From NCBI RefSeq assembly GCF_000383855.1, contig NZ_KB912877.1, positions 3,057,579 through 3,121,578 of the forward strand: DNA of 64,000 nt. Reading direction: 5' to 3'. The notes under the pieces are model-generated. The model searched no databases, was not told the DNA's origin, and worked only from the letters and a program-made list of their open reading frames with translations. The translations under genes and the position numbers were made by a program. Below are positions 18,106 through 26,033 of this stretch, piece after piece (position 1 is the first letter of the stretch; each line of letters opens with the position of its first letter). The stretch is from Methylobacter marinus A45 (lineage in GTDB: Bacteria > Pseudomonadota > Gammaproteobacteria > Methylococcales > Methylomonadaceae).

Positions 18106-18268
18106 TCAATACAAACAACCCGTAGCGGACCAAACCGTTGAAGTGCCCCGGCAACCGCTGCCGGCGGCATCCCACCGGCAGGAGCAGGGCGATGATCGCT
18201 ATCCCGGTTCCTTTTTCAGGATACCCGCGCCGCCGGTGCCCGGCAAAACGAGCTGGAGCCTAAGCTGA
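18098..18268 (+). CDS. 56-residue ORF coupled to nifV and cysE
   Basis: ATG at 18098 follows a good CCGGAGG box and overlaps the last 8 bases of nifV; its TGA shares an A with the cysE ATG (TGATG at 18266). It reads [20 protein letters not shown] and ends [16 protein letters not shown]. The product is Pro/Gln-rich, polar and probably unstructured. The strong ribosome-binding site and both overlaps argue that it is translated, perhaps to couple cysE to nifV. No family is recognised. Confidence 0.6.
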   Translation: MNDQYKQPVADQTVEVPRQPLPAASHRQEQGDDRYPGSFFRIPAPPVPGKTSWSLS

Positions 18269-19059
18269 TGGTTTCCACGGCCCTTGATAAGCGCGACAAC
18301 AGCGGGACCGCGCCGCTAAGTCTGATGGCGCAATGGCATGAAGATATTCACTGCGTGTTCGCCCGCGATCCGGCCGCGCACAGTGTCTGGGAAATCCTGC
18401 TGACTTATCCGGGCGTGCATGCGACGCTGTTTCATCGGGTGAATCATCGATTATGGCAAGCCGGCTGGAAATTGCCGGCGCGCATCCTCGCGTCGGTCGC
18501 CAGAATGCTGACCAACGTCGATATCCACCCCGGCGCGACCATCGGCCGGCGCCTGTTCATCGACCATGGCCTGGGCGTTGTGATCGGCGAAACCACGATC
18601 GTCGGCAATGATGTCACGCTCTACCACGGCGTGACCCTGGGCGGCACCACCTGGAACAAGGAAAAACGTCATCCGACGCTGGGTAACAACGTGTTGGTCG
18701 GCTCCGGCGCCAAGGTGCTGGGCGCCATCTCCCTGGGCGACAACGTGCGCGTCGGGGCGAACTCCGTGGTGGTCAAGGATGTGCCGCCCTGCTGCACGGT
18801 CGTGGGCATCCCCGGCCGCGTCATACAAAGCAAGGGCACCAAGATACAGAACCGGCATGGCATCGATCTGGACCATCATCTGGTTCCCGATCCGGTCGGC
18901 AAGGCTATCAGCTGCCTGATGGACCGCATCGACGAGCTGGAAGCCAGACAGACCGAAACCAGCAAGGTCCTGCACGAGCATCACTGCGAGGAGTGCGAAG
19001 CGGAGAGCCTATGCGCCAACGAGCAGGAAATAGTCATGAAACGCGCGGTGGGGGAATAA
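18268..19059 (+). CDS. cysE: Serine O-acetyltransferase, nif-linked CysE
   Basis: 263 residues. The N-terminal helical domain (about 20-85) is followed by a left-handed beta-helix of hexapeptides: [37 protein letters not shown] and [19 protein letters not shown]. The catalytic His-Asp pair lies in FIDHGLG and YHGVTLGG. The product, O-acetylserine, feeds cysteine synthesis for NifS. The C-terminal tail (about 205-263) contains [12 protein letters not shown], a Cys/His cluster not usual in housekeeping CysE. Confidence 0.93.
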   Translation: MVSTALDKRDNSGTAPLSLMAQWHEDIHCVFARDPAAHSVWEILLTYPGVHATLFHRVNHRLWQAGWKLPARILASVARMLTNVDIHPGATIGRRLFIDHGLGVVIGETTIVGNDVTLYHGVTLGGTTWNKEKRHPTLGNNVLVGSGAKVLGAISLGDNVRVGANSVVVKDVPPCCTVVGIPGRVIQSKGTKIQNRHGIDLDHHLVPDPVGKAISCLMDRIDELEARQTETSKVLHEHHCEECEAESLCANEQEIVMKRAVGE

Positions 19060-19605
19060 ATGGATCTGCTCGATTTTGAAGCGAAGGATTTGTATTTCGA
19101 CCGGCCGGATGCGCCCGAGGTCGAGGGGCTGATCAGAAAAGCGGCCGAAGATTACAGCAGCGATGCCGAGCTGCCCCTGCTGAGGGCCTATTTCCTGGCG
19201 CCGGAGTCGTTGAACGTGCTGGTGGCGCTGAACCGTTTTTATTACTACCAGCACCGGCTGGAAGATGCCTTAAGCGCGACCGATAAGGCGTTGGAAGTGC
19301 TCAGGCCCATGATCGGCTTTCCCGAGGACTGGCAAGCGCTGCAACAGCGCCATATCGACGAGGTGTCGCCCGATTTGCTGACGCGGGTCCGGATGTATTT
19401 GTTTACTTTGAAAGCCATCGGCTTTTTAAACATGCGCCTGCATAAACTGGATTTAAGCCAGTCGATTTTCGAAAAGCTGGTCGAACTGGATCGCATGGAC
19501 CGCATCGGCGCAAAGGGGTTGCTGGAATTGCTGCATCAGTGCAGGGCCGAGACTGTAGGGGCGAATTCACTTGTGCCCCAGAGGGTATTCGCCCTGGGCG
19601 ATTGA
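19060..19605 (+). CDS. Nif-linked helical-repeat (TPR-like) protein
   Basis: 181 residues, starting directly after the cysE stop. The sequence is helical, with TPR-like pairs such as ESLNVLVALNRFYYYQHRLEDAL and LTRVRMYLFTLKAIGFLNMRL. The protein at 51784-52269 has the same blocks in the same order (LQTYFALYKFYFYQKRLPEA, ISLFYLYTLKALAFIKLRQG), so the two are paralogues in two nif operons. The last 20 or so residues (from ETVGANSLVPQR) are encoded by an intergenic repeat that begins at about 19555, so the native C-terminus has been replaced. Role unknown; protein-protein contact during nitrogenase maturation is a guess. Confidence 0.75.
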   Translation: MDLLDFEAKDLYFDRPDAPEVEGLIRKAAEDYSSDAELPLLRAYFLAPESLNVLVALNRFYYYQHRLEDALSATDKALEVLRPMIGFPEDWQALQQRHIDEVSPDLLTRVRMYLFTLKAIGFLNMRLHKLDLSQSIFEKLVELDRMDRIGAKGLLELLHQCRAETVGANSLVPQRVFALGD

Positions 19606-19615
19606 AATCGCCCCT
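19555..19615. repeat. gtaggggcg palindromic repeat (family R4)
   Basis: tgtaggggcgaattcacttg at 19555 and its imperfect complement gggcgattgaaatcgcccct near 19592-19611 form an imperfect palindrome with inner gccc/gggc pairs. The same gtaggggcg ends flank a repeat at 23753-23865. It supplies the stop codon of the preceding gene. Confidence 0.55.
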
Positions 19616-19632
19616 GCGCTTCGTAGTAATTC

Positions 19633-19832
19633 GTAGGGTACGCATAGCGTACCAGACTGTGAAAGTATTCAGCATTTTTCTCTTCAATGTCTATATGCTG
19701 TTATATACAAATATCAAATGCACAATATATTGTGGTTAAAATTTCAAAAAACGAATACTTTCACAGTCTCGTACCTGTTCGGAGTTGCGATGAGCCGCCA
19801 AGCTTTAAAAAGGTACGCGATGCGTACCCTAC
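19633..19832. repeat. R1 palindrome interrupted by a MITE-like element
   Basis: The left arm gtagggtacgcatagcgtacc starts at 19633 and the right arm ggtacgcgatgcgtacccta ends at 19832. Between them sits a 126-base insertion that begins and ends at GTAC (19649 and 19771). Confidence 0.7.
19649..19774. mobile_element. MITE-like element copy 1 (short form)
   Basis: Flanking GTAC copies at 19649-19652 and 19771-19774 enclose terminal inverted repeats CAGACTGTGAAAG and CTTTCACAGTCTC (12 of 13 complementary). The AT-rich interior differs from the other three copies apart from tgtggttaaa near the right end. There is no ORF, so it would be non-autonomous. Confidence 0.65.
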
Positions 19833-19894
19833 AAGCTGATTTCATCAGTGGACCAGGAAGCCATTTTTAACCAAATTCTTTTTAGGAGGCCGTC

Positions 19895-20008
19895 ATGTCG
19901 AACGAAAAACCTTATTCCATGCTGATGACCGTCACGATGACCGTCCTGTTTGTGCTGCTGGCGCTGTACCTGCTGTTTCAGGATGTCTCACTGGTCGGCC
20001 CTATTTAA
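19895..20008 (+). CDS. 37-residue membrane peptide upstream of nifW
   Basis: ATG at 19895 is preceded by TTTAGGAGGC, one of the strongest ribosome-binding sites in the window. The peptide reads MSNEKPYSMLMTVTMTVLFV then LLALYLLFQDVSLVGPI: one transmembrane helix (about 10-28) with a short N-terminal tail. It ends 19 bases before nifW. Size, position and signal suggest a real, unannotated small protein of the nif operon; function unknown. Confidence 0.65.
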   Translation: MSNEKPYSMLMTVTMTVLFVLLALYLLFQDVSLVGPI

Positions 20009-20027
20009 AAATATCTGGAGAAAAGCG

Positions 20028-20342
20028 ATGAGTTTTGAAGAAGAAATGGAAGAGTTGGAATCTGCCGAAGACTTTATGCAGTATTTCCAACTGGAATACG
20101 ATCAACGCGTCGTGCACGTAAACCGCCTGCACATCCTGCAGCGTTTCCACGACTATCTGCAAAAAACCGCGGACAGCATGCCGGACGGCGAAGAGGCCAA
20201 ACGCGCCGTATACAGCAGGCTGTTGATGCGCGCCTATCAGGACTTCGTCGAATCCGATGCCCAGACCGAGAAAGTATTCAAGGTCTTCTCCATGGGCGAG
20301 CCGCAAACCGCGTTTGTTTCCTTGAGCGATATTAAGACATGA
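20028..20342 (+). CDS. nifW: NifW nitrogenase-stabilising protein
   Basis: 104 residues from the ATG at 20028, which has a CTGGAG box; a longer reading from 19950 would overlap the 37-residue peptide in another frame and lacks NifW similarity. The sequence MEELESAEDFMQYFQLEYDQ, VVHVNRLHILQRFHDYL and YSRLLMRAYQDFVESDAQTE is that of NifW, which protects or matures the MoFe protein. The stop overlaps the nifZ start (ATGA). Confidence 0.93.
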   Translation: MSFEEEMEELESAEDFMQYFQLEYDQRVVHVNRLHILQRFHDYLQKTADSMPDGEEAKRAVYSRLLMRAYQDFVESDAQTEKVFKVFSMGEPQTAFVSLSDIKT

Positions 20343-20818
20343 ACCCTGAACGCTTTGACGAAGGCCGGTTTGAATTCGGCGAAGCGGTGCGCGTCACGCG
20401 CAACATCCGCAACGACGGCACTTATCCGGGCCTGGACGTGGGCCATCTGCTGATCCGGCGCGGCAGCGTCGGCAACGTGGTCGAAGTTGGCACCTTTCTG
20501 CAGGACCAGGTTATTTTCACGGTGCATTTTCTCGACCATGGCCGCATGGTCGGCTGCCGGATGGAAGAACTGATCAGCGCCGATGAGCCCTGGAATCCGA
20601 GCCGATTCGAATTCAGGGACAAGGTGGTCTGCACGGTGGACATCGGCATGCAGGGCAAGGTCCTGTACCCGAAAGGCACGCCGGGGGAAATCTTCAAAGT
20701 CATCAGAGACAGCGAGGATATCCAGTACCACGTCAGTTTCACCGGCCGGATGCTGCAAGTGCCTGAATCGGCCCTGGCGCCCGCCCATCCCGAATCTTTT
20801 AGCGAGCCGGAGGTTTGA
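20339..20818 (+). CDS. nifZ: NifZ, MoFe-protein P-cluster assembly
   Basis: 159 residues with two NifZ repeats: FEFGEAVRVTRNIRNDGTYP...GSVGNVVEVGTFLQDQVI...HFLDHGRMVGCR at about 9-75 and FEFRDKVVCTVDIGMQG...GEIFKVIRDSEDIQYHVSF at about 88-140. NifZ acts in formation of the second P-cluster of the MoFe protein. It overlaps nifW by 4 bases and precedes nifM by 2. Confidence 0.95.
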   Translation: MNPERFDEGRFEFGEAVRVTRNIRNDGTYPGLDVGHLLIRRGSVGNVVEVGTFLQDQVIFTVHFLDHGRMVGCRMEELISADEPWNPSRFEFRDKVVCTVDIGMQGKVLYPKGTPGEIFKVIRDSEDIQYHVSFTGRMLQVPESALAPAHPESFSEPEV

Positions 20819-20820
20819 CC

Positions 20821-21699
20821 ATGAAAACCGTTGAAAAACCGGTCCGGACAGAACCCTACACCTTATTGAGAGCTTCGCTCGCGATGTATCAGAAAGCACC
20901 GGACAAGCTGGAGCCGGCCGAGCTGAAGCGGGCGCAAGCGCAGGCCAGGAATGAGTACAAGCTGGAAAGCCGGGTGCTGGGCGCGCCGGAAGCCTCGGGC
21001 GTGATCATTCCCGAGCGTGAATTGCAGATGGCCTACAAGGAAATTCGCGATCGTTACGAAGAGGAGAGCGAGTTCCTGAGCGATCTGGCGAAAAACCGGC
21101 TGACCGAAGAAACGCTGCGCCAGGCGCTGTACCGGCAGTGCAAGGTGAACGCGGTGCTGGAGTCGGTTGCCGCGCGTGCGCCCGAGGTCAACGAAGTCGA
21201 AATCGGCATTTATTATCATTTGCATGCCGAGAAATTCAACCGTCCCGAATTGCGCGACGCTTGCCATATCTTCATCAGCATCAACCCGGATTATCCCGAA
21301 AACACGCGCGAGAATGCCGAGGCCAGAATTCAGGAAATTTGCGCAAAACTGCACAAGAAACCGCATAAGTTCGCCGAACTGGCCTTGAAGCATTCCGAAT
21401 GCCCGACGTCTCTGAATGGGGGCTCGCTGGGCAAAGTGCCGCGCGGCAAGCTGTATCCCGAACTGGATGCCGTGCTGTTCAATTTAAAGGCCGGCGAAAT
21501 CAGCGAGGTCGTGGAGTCGGAAATCGGCTTTCACGTCCTGCTGTGCAAACAGATACACAGAGCGGAAACCATCTCATTAAAAAATGCGACGCCGAAAATA
21601 CGCCAGTTAATGAAAGAACGCTACAGGCGCAACTGCCAGCGCGCCTGGCTGGCCAATTTACCGGTCGCTGAACCCGAGGGAAATAGCTATGGCGGATAA
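20821..21699 (+). CDS. nifM: NifM, parvulin-type peptidyl-prolyl isomerase
   Basis: 292 residues from the ATG at 20821, placed after GCCGGAGG; a TTG two codons upstream is less likely. The N-terminal helical half (1-130) is SurA-like. The PpiC domain (about 145-260) shows [40 protein letters not shown] and [13 protein letters not shown]. NifM folds the Fe protein NifH. Its end overlaps clpX by 11 bases. Confidence 0.94.
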   Translation: MKTVEKPVRTEPYTLLRASLAMYQKAPDKLEPAELKRAQAQARNEYKLESRVLGAPEASGVIIPERELQMAYKEIRDRYEEESEFLSDLAKNRLTEETLRQALYRQCKVNAVLESVAARAPEVNEVEIGIYYHLHAEKFNRPELRDACHIFISINPDYPENTRENAEARIQEICAKLHKKPHKFAELALKHSECPTSLNGGSLGKVPRGKLYPELDAVLFNLKAGEISEVVESEIGFHVLLCKQIHRAETISLKNATPKIRQLMKERYRRNCQRAWLANLPVAEPEGNSYGG

Positions 21700-22978
21700 A
21701 GAAACTAAACACTGTTCTTTTTGTGGTATCGAACAATCGGCTTCGGTGCCGCTGATCGCCGGTGCCGAAGGTTGTATTTGCGAGGCCTGCGTCCTGTTGT
21801 CCAGCCAGGTCGTCTCGAGCTGGAGCCGGAGAAAGGAGTTGTCCGAAATGCAGGGGCCGCTGCCGATTCCGGCCAAGATCAAGGAGTATCTGGATCAATA
21901 CATCATCGGTCAGCATCTGGCCAAGGAGATATTGTCGGTCGCGGTTTACAACCACTACAAAAGGCTTAAGCACGAAAGCGGCGACGCGGGGCTGGGCGAG
22001 TACGACAAGGACGTGGAAATCGGCAAATCCAATATCCTGCTGATCGGACCGTCCGGCACCGGCAAAACCCTGCTGGCCAGCACCCTGGCCAAGATCGTCG
22101 GTGTGCCGTTCGTGGTGGCCGATGCCACCACGCTGACGCAGGCCGGCTATGTCGGCGACGACGTGGAGAATATCCTGGTCCGGCTGCTGGACGTGGCCAA
22201 CGGCAATATCGGCAATGCCGAATGGGGCATCGTTTACCTCGATGAAATCGACAAAATCGCCCGTAGCCCGGAGCAGCAGACCGGCACGCGCGACGTCTCC
22301 GGCGAGGGCGTGCAGCAGGCATTGCTGAGGCTGGTCGAGGGCTCGCAAGTGAAAGTGCCGTCCAAGGGCCGCGGCAAGGACGGCGCCGACATCATCATCG
22401 ATACGCGCAATATCCTGTTTATCGCCGGCGGCTCGTTCCCGGGTCTGGAAAAGCACGTCGAGAAACGCCTGGTGCCGACCGATACGGCCATCGGCTTTCA
22501 TGCCGCCGTGACCAATCCGGACACCAAGCCGGCGCTTGAAGAGATGCTGAACGCCACGCAGCCCAGCGATTTGCGCAAATTCGGCCTGATTCCCGAATTT
22601 ATCGGCCGCTTTCCGGTGCTGGCGCCGCTGGAACCGCTGGATGTGGACGCCTTGATACAGGTTTTGACCCAACCTAAAAACGCGCTGGTGCGCCAGTATC
22701 AGCAACTGTTCGCCTACGAGGGCGTGGATCTGGCCTTCCAGCAGGATGCGCTGGTGGAAATCGCCAACAAGGCCATCGAGCGGGAAACCGGCGCACGCGG
22801 CCTGCGCAGCATATTGGAACAGATTCTCAGAAAAACCATGTTTGAGATTCCGTCGCGCGAGAATGTCGAGCAGTGCATCATCGATGCCGCCGTCGTCAAG
22901 GGCGAGGGCGACATCAAGCTGATCGAAAAAGACGTGATTGAAACAGACGAGGTCAAAATCAGGCAACAGGCATCGTAA
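21689..22978 (+). CDS. clpX: ClpX unfoldase, nif-linked paralogue
   Basis: 429 residues, near the E. coli length (424). The N-terminal C4 zinc domain has HCSFCG and CICEAC (residues 10-32). The AAA+ core carries Walker [12 protein letters not shown] near 119, Walker B YLDEID, the GYVGDDVE pore loop and [11 protein letters not shown]-type sensor. An IGF loop ([12 protein letters not shown]) remains, so ClpP binding should be possible. Azotobacter has a similar second clpX downstream of nifM. It may degrade unused nitrogenase assembly factors; that role is inference. Confidence 0.93.
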   Translation: MADKETKHCSFCGIEQSASVPLIAGAEGCICEACVLLSSQVVSSWSRRKELSEMQGPLPIPAKIKEYLDQYIIGQHLAKEILSVAVYNHYKRLKHESGDAGLGEYDKDVEIGKSNILLIGPSGTGKTLLASTLAKIVGVPFVVADATTLTQAGYVGDDVENILVRLLDVANGNIGNAEWGIVYLDEIDKIARSPEQQTGTRDVSGEGVQQALLRLVEGSQVKVPSKGRGKDGADIIIDTRNILFIAGGSFPGLEKHVEKRLVPTDTAIGFHAAVTNPDTKPALEEMLNATQPSDLRKFGLIPEFIGRFPVLAPLEPLDVDALIQVLTQPKNALVRQYQQLFAYEGVDLAFQQDALVEIANKAIERETGARGLRSILEQILRKTMFEIPSRENVEQCIIDAAVVKGEGDIKLIEKDVIETDEVKIRQQAS

Positions 22979-22986
22979 TAACCGCT

Positions 22987-23051
22987 GTGGGAGCGATGCC
23001 CTCATCGCGACTAAAGACCTCCGCCAGTCGCGATGAGGGCATCGCTCCCAC
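22987..23051. repeat. Perfect 26-bp inverted repeat after clpX
   Basis: The arms 22987-23012 (gtgggagcgatgccctcatc...) and 23026-23051 are exact complements around a 13-base loop. No T-run follows on either side. The element is typical of dispersed palindromic repeats and separates clpX from the glutaredoxin gene; it may reduce read-through. Confidence 0.85.
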
Positions 23052-23115
23052 GGGGGGCATAAAATCGACATCGGATGCTGTTTTGAATCCAATCCAACAG
23101 GAATACAGGAACACT

Positions 23116-23730
23116 ATGAAAACCGAAGACAAAATCCGCCAGCAACTGGCATCCAATCCGATCATTATTTACATGAAAGGCATACCGGCCGAGCCGCAGT
23201 GCGGGTTTTCCGCCAAGGCCGTAGGCTATCTCAACGATACCGGCGTGTCCTATGCCTATGTCAATGTGCTGCAGGCGCCTTTCATCCGCGAAAAACTGCC
23301 GAGCATTTCCCATTGGCCGACTTATCCTCAACTGTTCGTCAACGGTGAACTGGTCGGCGGCTGCGACATTATCGAGGGAATGGCCAATGATGGCAGCTTG
23401 CAGACCTTGCTGCAGCAGGTGTCAGTCAAGAGCGAACAGCCGGTCGACGATGCCTTGAGCGCCGCCGAGGTTGAAAAGCTGGTGCGCCAGGGCATCGCCG
23501 ATGCGCAGGTGTTCGTCGAAGGCACCGGCTGTGATCTGTCGCTCATCGTCGTCAGCGGGCAATTCGCGGATCTGACGCCGGTAAAAGAACAGCAAATGGT
23601 TTTGGAGACGCTGAAAGAGCCGCTGGCCTCGGGCAAACTGCACGCGGTCAGCGTCAAGGCCTATACGCCCGATGAATGGCAGGCAGGGCAGCCGAGCAAG
23701 GATTCGGGCCTGCTGCAGATACAAGGTTAA
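23116..23730 (+). CDS. CGFS monothiol glutaredoxin fused to a BolA domain
   Basis: 204 residues from ATG 23116 (ACAGGAAC upstream); a longer reading would start inside the palindrome. Residues 1-105 are a Grx4/5-type glutaredoxin: YMKGIPAEPQCGFSAKAVGY, then WPTYPQLFVNGELVGGCDII. Residues about 115-200 are BolA-like: VEKLVRQGIADAQVFVEGTG, VVSGQFADLTPVKEQQMVLE and SGKLHAVSVKAYTPDEW. The invariant BolA histidine is in GKLHAV, and the variable loop has Cys (GTGCDLS), the BolA-C type. CGFS glutaredoxins and BolA proteins form [2Fe-2S] heterodimers, so the fusion joins known partners. It would trade clusters within nitrogenase maturation. Confidence 0.88.
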   Translation: MKTEDKIRQQLASNPIIIYMKGIPAEPQCGFSAKAVGYLNDTGVSYAYVNVLQAPFIREKLPSISHWPTYPQLFVNGELVGGCDIIEGMANDGSLQTLLQQVSVKSEQPVDDALSAAEVEKLVRQGIADAQVFVEGTGCDLSLIVVSGQFADLTPVKEQQMVLETLKEPLASGKLHAVSVKAYTPDEWQAGQPSKDSGLLQIQG

Positions 23731-23752
23731 GGTTGGCTACAGGCGCTCATGT

Positions 23753-23865
23753 AGGGGCGGACCTGCGTGTCCGCCCTGTATCCGGTGCACGACAGGTTAT
23801 CGGGAAACCATTGGCCGAGGGGAAACCGTTGAGCAAGGGCGAACACATAGGTTCGCCCCTACAAT
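23753..23865. repeat. R4 repeat with gtaggggcg / cgcccctac ends
   Basis: gtaggggcggacc at 23753 and its partner ggttcgcccctac ending at 23865 form terminal inverted repeats; inner gcggacctgcgtgtccgccc is itself palindromic. No ORF is supported. It lies between the glutaredoxin-BolA gene and the rseC-like gene. Confidence 0.6.
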
Positions 23866-23906
23866 TGAATGCCTGCCTTTCCAACACCCGTTAATGGGAA
23901 CGTACC

Positions 23907-24344
23907 ATGATTGAAGAATTAGCCGTCGTCGTAAAGACGGAAAACCACCAGGTCTGGGTCGAAAGCCGGCAGAGCAGCGGATGCGCGGCGTGCAAGCAAA
24001 GTACCTCGTGTTCGACCTCGGCGATCAGTGGCGTGGTCGGCAAAAAAGCCGTTGCCGTCGACAGCCGGATCAGTCTGCGCGTGGGCGATGAAGTTCTCGT
24101 CGCCGTCGATGAAGGCCTGGTGCTGAAGGCCTCGTTACTGTTATACCTGCTGCCGCTGTTGGCGATGTTCGCCGGCGCCGGCATTGCGGACTGGCTGCTG
24201 GCCGATACCAGCCCCCATGCCGATCTGTGGATGGCCGGCAGCGCCTTGCTCGGCCTGTTGCTGACGATGTGGCTGATCAACAGGCTGCAGAAGCTGTTTT
24301 CAATGATCTATTGCGCAAGGCCTGTCGTGCTGAAAAAAGTTTAA
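23907..24344 (+). CDS. RseC/RsxC-associated SoxR-reducing-system family membrane protein
   Basis: 145 residues. The cytosolic N-terminal half has a Cys cluster (SSGCAACKQSTSCSTSAI) and GDEVLVAVDEGLVLKASLLL; two transmembrane helices follow (about 80-102 and 108-128). This is the RseC family layout. RseC works with Rnf/Rsx electron transport to reduce SoxR clusters; in diazotrophs Rnf supplies electrons to nitrogenase. No rnf gene is in the window, so the link is by context only. Confidence 0.82.
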   Translation: MIEELAVVVKTENHQVWVESRQSSGCAACKQSTSCSTSAISGVVGKKAVAVDSRISLRVGDEVLVAVDEGLVLKASLLLYLLPLLAMFAGAGIADWLLADTSPHADLWMAGSALLGLLLTMWLINRLQKLFSMIYCARPVVLKKV

Positions 24345-24346
24345 CC

Positions 24347-24649
24347 ATGGTCAATGTCTGGGCTATCGATAAGGATATCACGCTGAAGCTGTTGCTTCTG
24401 GAGCTGGTGCGCCTATACGGCGAAAACACCCTGGCATTGAAAACCCGGGAGCAAAATCGTCAGGCGATCGAGCTATGCCTGCCCCATGATCCCGCCGTTT
24501 CGGCTTATGTCTATACGTTCGCGCAGAACCGCGGATGCTACGGCATCGATCTTAGATACCCCATCTCCGAGCACAATATCATCGGCGAAAATGAAAACCT
24601 GTCGCTGGATCAGGTATTGGAGATTATCACCACCCACTTATTTTCTTGA
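24347..24649 (+). CDS. Uncharacterised 100-residue nif-operon protein
   Basis: Starts 2 bases after the rseC-like stop at ATG 24347. It reads MVNVWAIDKDITLKLLLLEL and later YTFAQNRGCYGIDLRYPISE; soluble, slightly acidic, with a single cysteine. The codon use matches its neighbours and the gene is packed into the operon, so I judge it real. No family recognised. Confidence 0.65.
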   Translation: MVNVWAIDKDITLKLLLLELVRLYGENTLALKTREQNRQAIELCLPHDPAVSAYVYTFAQNRGCYGIDLRYPISEHNIIGENENLSLDQVLEIITTHLFS

Positions 24650-24659
24650 CATCGAGCTC

Positions 24660-24935
24660 ATGAACCAGGAACCGTCACTCATACGCCGCCATTTTGTCAG
24701 CTACAGCGGCATCAAACTGCCGTTAAAGCTGGTCAACGAACTGACCGAAGACGGCTTGCATAACCGCAACACCTTTTATCGCGGCTATTTCGATGACCAG
24801 GACCGCCTGCTGATATGCCAGAAGATCGTCTACGGCGAAGTCGAATCCGAGCACCGCTACCGGTATGATGACAGCGGTGCATTGCGACACGCGCTGATCA
24901 TTGAAGATGACGAGGAGCGCGAGCTTGAGTTTTAA
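24660..24935 (+). CDS. Uncharacterised 91-residue nif-operon protein
   Basis: ATG at 24660, 10 bases after the previous stop. It reads HFVSYSGIKLPLKLVNELTE, NTFYRGYFDDQDRLLICQKI and YGEVESEHRYRYDDSGALRH. The pattern of aromatic and acidic residues recalls a small family known as DUF6156, which I recall only weakly. It ends the operon, followed by repeats. Function unknown. Confidence 0.62.
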   Translation: MNQEPSLIRRHFVSYSGIKLPLKLVNELTEDGLHNRNTFYRGYFDDQDRLLICQKIVYGEVESEHRYRYDDSGALRHALIIEDDEERELEF

Positions 24936-24963
24936 TTAACGGTAGGGGCATTTATGCCCTGGC

Positions 24964-25040
24964 GGGTAGGCTGGGTTGGAGCCTTGCGGAAACCCAGCTT
25001 AAAGGGCTTCGAAATGCTGGGTTTATCAACCCAACCTGCC
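24964..25040. repeat. R2 repeat (gtaggctgggttgg ... cccaacctgcc)
   Basis: The block gtaggctgggttggagcctt, an inner aaacccagcttaaagggctt / aatgctgggtttatcaaccc pair, and an end complementary to the start make a compound palindrome. Relatives occur near 29805, 34119, 58470, 59695, 61081 and 62283. It closes nif operon 1. Confidence 0.7.
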
Positions 25041-25078
25041 AGGCTGTGCTTAAACCATTGGCGGCCTCGGCATAACCA

Positions 25079-25969
25079 TCAGCCATTCAGCTGCTTGAGC
25101 ATTTCGGCCAGCTCGTTTTGGCCGGCGTTGTCCAGAGGCAGCAGGGGATGGCGCGGAATGCCCGCCTCAAAACCGCATATCTGCAAGCCGGCCTTGATCG
25201 TGGTGGGCAGGCCGCCTTTAAGGATGAACTGCAGCACAGGCAGCTGTTTGTAGAAGACCTCGCGCGCCTGTATCAGGTCACCGGCAACGCTAGCCTCGTA
25301 GAGCCGCAGCGTCCATTCGGGAATCAGGTTGGGCGCCGCGGTGCACCAGCCGGTTGCGCCGGCGGCAAATGCTTCCAGCGCCAAGGGGTTGCTGCCGTTA
25401 TAGAACGGAATTTCCCCGTCGGAGAGGTGATAAAGCTTGTGCATGCGCTGAATATCTCCGGAGCTTTCCTTCACCATGGTGACGTTATCGAGTTCCTTGA
25501 CCATGCGCACGATCAGTTCCGGCGCCATATCAATACCGCTGGTGGCAGGGTTGTTGTAAACCATGACCGGGATACTGATGGCCTCGCAGATGGTCTGGTA
25601 ATGCTGAAAGATTTCCCGCTCGCTGAGTTTCCAGTAGGAAATAGGCAAGACCATGACCGCGTCGGCGCCCGCCTTCTCGGCGAATTTTGCCCGGCGCACG
25701 GCATTCATCGTCGTCAGGTCCGATATCCCGACCACAACCGGCACGCGGTTGGCGACCTGCGCCACCGAGGCTTCCGCCACTTCGTCCCATTCATTATCGT
25801 TCAGATAAGCGCTCTCGCCGGTGCTGCCCAGCGGCGCGATCGCATGGGAGCCGTCTTGAATGAGGCGGTCAATCAAGCGCCCCAGGGTTTCAAGATCGAC
25901 GCCGCCGTCTTCCGCGCGAAACGGTGTAATCGGGTAAGAGATAATGCCTTTGAAAAGAGTGTTTGACAT
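25079..25969 (-). CDS. Dihydrodipicolinate synthase / N-acetylneuraminate lyase family aldolase
   Basis: 296 residues from ATG 25969; an upstream extension to 26125 shows no family similarity. Motifs: IAPLGSTGESAYLND (phosphate/carboxylate-binding GSTGE), MVYNNPATSGIDMAPE (catalytic Tyr) and VTMVKESSGDIQRMHKL (Schiff-base Lys near 165). These make a class I pyruvate aldolase, but the substrate specificity residues do not single out DapA. It lies just downstream of a class II aldolase on the same strand, so the pair may form a degradative pathway. Confidence 0.87.
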   Translation of the reverse strand: MSNTLFKGIISYPITPFRAEDGGVDLETLGRLIDRLIQDGSHAIAPLGSTGESAYLNDNEWDEVAEASVAQVANRVPVVVGISDLTTMNAVRRAKFAEKAGADAVMVLPISYWKLSEREIFQHYQTICEAISIPVMVYNNPATSGIDMAPELIVRMVKELDNVTMVKESSGDIQRMHKLYHLSDGEIPFYNGSNPLALEAFAAGATGWCTAAPNLIPEWTLRLYEASVAGDLIQAREVFYKQLPVLQFILKGGLPTTIKAGLQICGFEAGIPRHPLLPLDNAGQNELAEMLKQLNG

Positions 25970-26033
25970 GATAAACGCCTTTCTGGTGAGTGAAATACAG
26001 GCCTGAATAAAAGCGCATGGCTTGTTAAAGTCG

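Noticed and set aside
19950-20027. Longer start for NifW
   Set aside because: The added residues are Cys-rich nonsense from the other frame of the 37-residue peptide; ATG 20028 has its own ribosome-binding site and gives the normal NifW length.
22987-23115. Longer start for the glutaredoxin-BolA protein
   Set aside because: The extra 43 codons are encoded by the palindromic repeat and have no glutaredoxin similarity; ATG 23116 fits the family start and has a purine-rich box.
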